From: Tetragonia tetragonoides
Taxonomy: Eukaryota; Streptophyta; Magnoliopsida; Caryophyllales; Aizoaceae
Assembly (NCBI GenBank): GCA_038025085.1
Contig: CM076140.1
Span: 23,840,501-23,904,500 of the forward strand
Length of the DNA: 64,000 nucleotides
Reading direction: 5' to 3'
Shown here: piece after piece, positions 61,501 through 64,000 of the stretch
How the letters are laid out: each line of letters starts with the position of its first letter
Numbering within the stretch: the stretch's first letter is position 1
The notes under the pieces: model-generated
Seen by the model: only the letters and a program-made list of their open reading frames with translations
What the model was told of the DNA's origin: nothing
The model's database searches: none
Made by a program: the position numbers and the translations under genes

Positions 61501-62820
61501 TTGCTTAGAAGTATACTTCCTTCACACTCTTACTTTCATTTTTTTTTTGGTTCAATTATTGTTGTTGATAATCAAACTCGATCTATCAGTCCAACTTCTA
61601 GATGAAGTAAACCTTTAAAATTTATCTATAGCATATTCGTAGCTAACAACATTCTTGTAAAGCTATCTTTTTTTCCTCCTTATTTTTAGGGAACGTTTAA
61701 CTACTATTTTCAGTTTCTCTTTCCTTCTCAGTATTCCCTCTCATCCTCAGTATTCCCTCCTAACTGAAATATTTTACCTCCTACAGTTCCCTCCATCGTG
61801 AAATATTTTCCCCTAAATTTTTTTTGTCATTTATCATGTGTCACAAATTTATTTGCTTGTGTGAAATTAAAGAAATTAAAATTTCACACCATGTGTGGCT
61901 AGAAAATGGTCCATTTACTCATTGTATGCAGGGGCGTACTTAGGCACTAGATTATGGGGTAGTTTGCAGCCATTTTTCACACAAAAAATCCTTTTTTGTT
62001 GTATAAAATTTCATATTTTTGTATAAATCCTCTGTTTTCCCCCCTTATTACACTCATTTTCACAATTTTGGACCCATATTCTAGATTTTCTGGGTATGCT
62101 CGTATGCATGTTCTTTGGTTTCTGGTGTTCTGTTATTATTCTCACGTTGCGTAATTCCATTTACAGATCACTAGAAAATATGTGAAGTTTTTTTTATTGC
62201 CTTAGTTAGCTTTTAAGAGATCCATTTATTGTCTATAGACAATTTTGTCATGTTGGTTGTGAGTTGACATAAAACATACAGGGGGTTCTCTTTTTTTTTT
62301 TTTTTTTTTTTTGGAGTGGTAGAGGTATTAGCTCAAGGAGAAGGTTGTCTCTCGAGATAGAATACAATGGTCCATCTAATTTGACATGCCATAATTGTGG
62401 GGAGCAGTTTAACAGGTAGGATGCCCTTGAAGCTCACCAACTCTTAAACCATAACGGTAAGCTTTCTCTCGTTGTAAAGGGTGAGACTGCATCTCAACTC
62501 AAAAACTCACTCTAGGAGGTAGTCTTTTTAAAGGCATTGAGGGTACTAATGTTTTATTCATAAAAAAACACACACACACACACTTAGTTTATGCTCGCAT
62601 CTCTAAATATTACTTAACTGTTAGCTTATGGAGCTACTAAACTCACAAACTTAACCTACTTGGAAGCCGCGTGTTATTAAATACAAAACTCCTAAACCTT
62701 GGTATTTCATATAGTATGTTTACTAAAATAGTTTTTCTAAACCTGGTTTGTAACTCTAAAGTTCTCTCCCAATATTTAGTGGCTTCTATAAAAGAAATTC
62801 TTATATTGCACTTTTTCAAC
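58530..62820. other. AT-rich intergenic DNA with degenerate repeats
   Basis: No supported gene. At about 60470-61000 is a region dense in GAGCTCGAG/CTCGAGCTC palindromes and AACGAGCC motifs, similar in style to the hAT MITE interior at 48434 but without two recognisable ends. A (CA)n run lies near 62567. Short ORFs are low-complexity. Confidence 0.45.
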
Positions 62821-62821
62821 T

Positions 62822-62960
62822 AAATCAGCATCATCCAGTGAGTATTCCGTTAGAGCGGGTATGGGGAGTTTCAGATGTACGCAATCTTATCTCTAACTAA
62901 TCGCCTAGTAGAGAGGTTGTTTTCAAAAGACCCATAAAAATTAAAAAAAAATATTTAAAA
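62822..62960 (-). mobile_element. Possible Au-like SINE fragment
   Basis: GATGTACGCAATCTTATCTC and AGAGAGGTTGTTTTC correspond to the reverse complement of the conserved parts of Au-type plant SINEs. Ends and duplication not defined. Confidence 0.4.
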
Positions 62961-63287
62961 ACAAGTTTAAGTAAATATTTTTTGCAAGATTGAATGAAAT
63001 ATTAAGATGGAAAATACAAAAGCAAAAAGGTAAGGGATGAAACGTATAAATAGACGAAAACTCATATAATCAAATGATAAATAAACATAAATAAACATAC
63101 TGAAAGGTAAGGTAAGTGCACAACTACAAGCTGTTACACACGAAATAAAATGGACTTATTTTACTGTAAATAAAAGTCCAAATAATAAAGCAAATCCGGT
63201 TGAATAAAATAAAACCAAGTTAATTCTAAGTAGGTTTTTATAAATAATAGCCCATTCTTAAAGAATTGAATATCTATTTAAAACAAA

Positions 63288-63292
<5 letters not shown>

Positions 63293-63332
<40 letters not shown>
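63293..63332. repeat. (AT)n microsatellite
   Basis: About 20 TA dinucleotides. Confidence 0.95.
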
Positions 63333-63334
<2 letters not shown>

Positions 63335-63599
63335 CGGTTGAAAAGAGAAGAAAAAATGAAGCAGTTTCGAAGTCAAAGAGCACAACTTGGACGTATGAAG
63401 AAAGATAATCGTAGAAGTGGCACATTAGTAAGAAACTGCAAGACATGGGCAGTTACCACGATCTTCTATAAATACAAGAGAAGGAAGAGATGAAAGGCAA
63501 CGGAGTTCACCCTGATAAGAAGTCACCAAGTTTAGACTAGAGAGTAGAGAGTAGATTAGAGAGATAATTAGGAGTAGATTATCTGTAGTGTATTCGAGT

Positions 63600-64000
63600 A
63601 GTTGTAGCAGTACTCAAACAATGGCGCCTTCTATGGAGGTATAACTGCTTTCTCTTATATGTTTATGTTCGTTTTTTTTACTTACTTTAATCGAATGAAG
63701 TACTTTTAAATTTCTATTATCATACTCTTTTGAAGTCTTATTATGTGCGTAACGTGTGGTGTTCTATAAAGTGACTAGCACTCAAAACTAACTATCAGTG
63801 TTGATCCGTGTCCACTGTTAAGGGTGGAAGGATAGGTTCAAATAGGGAGCGACCTTCCCTAAGATAGTACTCGACCTTATTTAGTACCTTTTGAAGGGTC
63901 GTAGGACTGTCCCTCACGGTTGTTTGTGACCCCTAAGGAACAATAACGAGAGCAACACAAACAAAAGAGGAATGGTCATTACTCACTACTTCAACTGAAA
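63600..64000 (+). mobile_element. Possible LTR-element primer-binding site and internal start
   Basis: A sequence ending ...ACTCAAACA (CA end of an LTR) is followed by ATGGCGCCTTCT. TGGCGCC starts the primer-binding site (tRNA-Arg/Asp type) of many plant gypsy elements. The putative LTR upstream (TGTT... near 63133) is not confirmed, and the element would continue beyond the window. Confidence 0.3.

Overview
The window is nuclear DNA from a flowering plant, almost certainly a eudicot. It is AT-rich, has GT/AG introns, a plant-type phosphatase 2C gene, a plant eRF1 gene, and a dense load of plant repeat families: RNase-H-bearing LINEs, plant DD39D mariner, MULEs, hAT MITEs, tRNA-type SINEs and LTR elements. 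The species cannot be fixed from the sequence.

Only two host loci are clear. A five-exon PP2C gene (coding 29103-42866, + strand) predicts about 529 residues with all PP2C metal-site motifs. Its introns are inflated by insertions, including a complete 2.3-kb non-autonomous LTR element with perfect target duplications, SINEs and a LINE tail. A 26-codon upstream ORF stops one base before its start codon. An eRF1 locus (TATA 48121, coding 50129-51467) keeps the NIKS, GGQ and YxCxxxF motifs, but an exact 13-bp tandem duplication throws it out of frame after about 128 residues. Its stop codon sits in a TMV-like readthrough context (TAA CAA TTA).

Region by region: 0-3.4 kb, LTR-like sequence and a LINE 3' end. 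3.46-10.37 kb, a MULE with 163-bp TIRs, a decayed MuDR-type transposase split by a hAT MITE, and a convergent small GRF-zinc-finger/TM gene. 11.4-13.4 kb, a MULE-type element with another nested in its TIR. 15.96-20.92 kb, a degenerate LINE split by a 1.48-kb solo-LTR-like insertion. 20.92 to about 24 kb, a dead DD39D mariner inserted into the LINE, followed by minisatellites and a broken acidic ORF. 26.6-43.3 kb, PP2C. 43.3-48.0 kb, MITEs and an (AT)n tract. 48.1 to about 53 kb, eRF1. 53.1 kb, a relic resembling a legumain exon. 54.3-58.5 kb, LINE ORF1 pieces on both sides of a partial duplication of the PP2C 3' half. 58.6-64 kb, mostly AT-rich intergenic DNA with repeat debris and a possible LTR-element primer-binding site at the right edge.

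The most unusual observations are the eRF1 lesion together with its leaky stop; a pair of antisense exons inside PP2C intron 3 that stay open and spliceable in both duplicated copies while the phosphatase exon beside them has lost frame in one copy; and the MULE carrying a convergent GRF-zinc-finger gene in a MuDR-like layout. No operons, CRISPR arrays or tRNA genes were seen.
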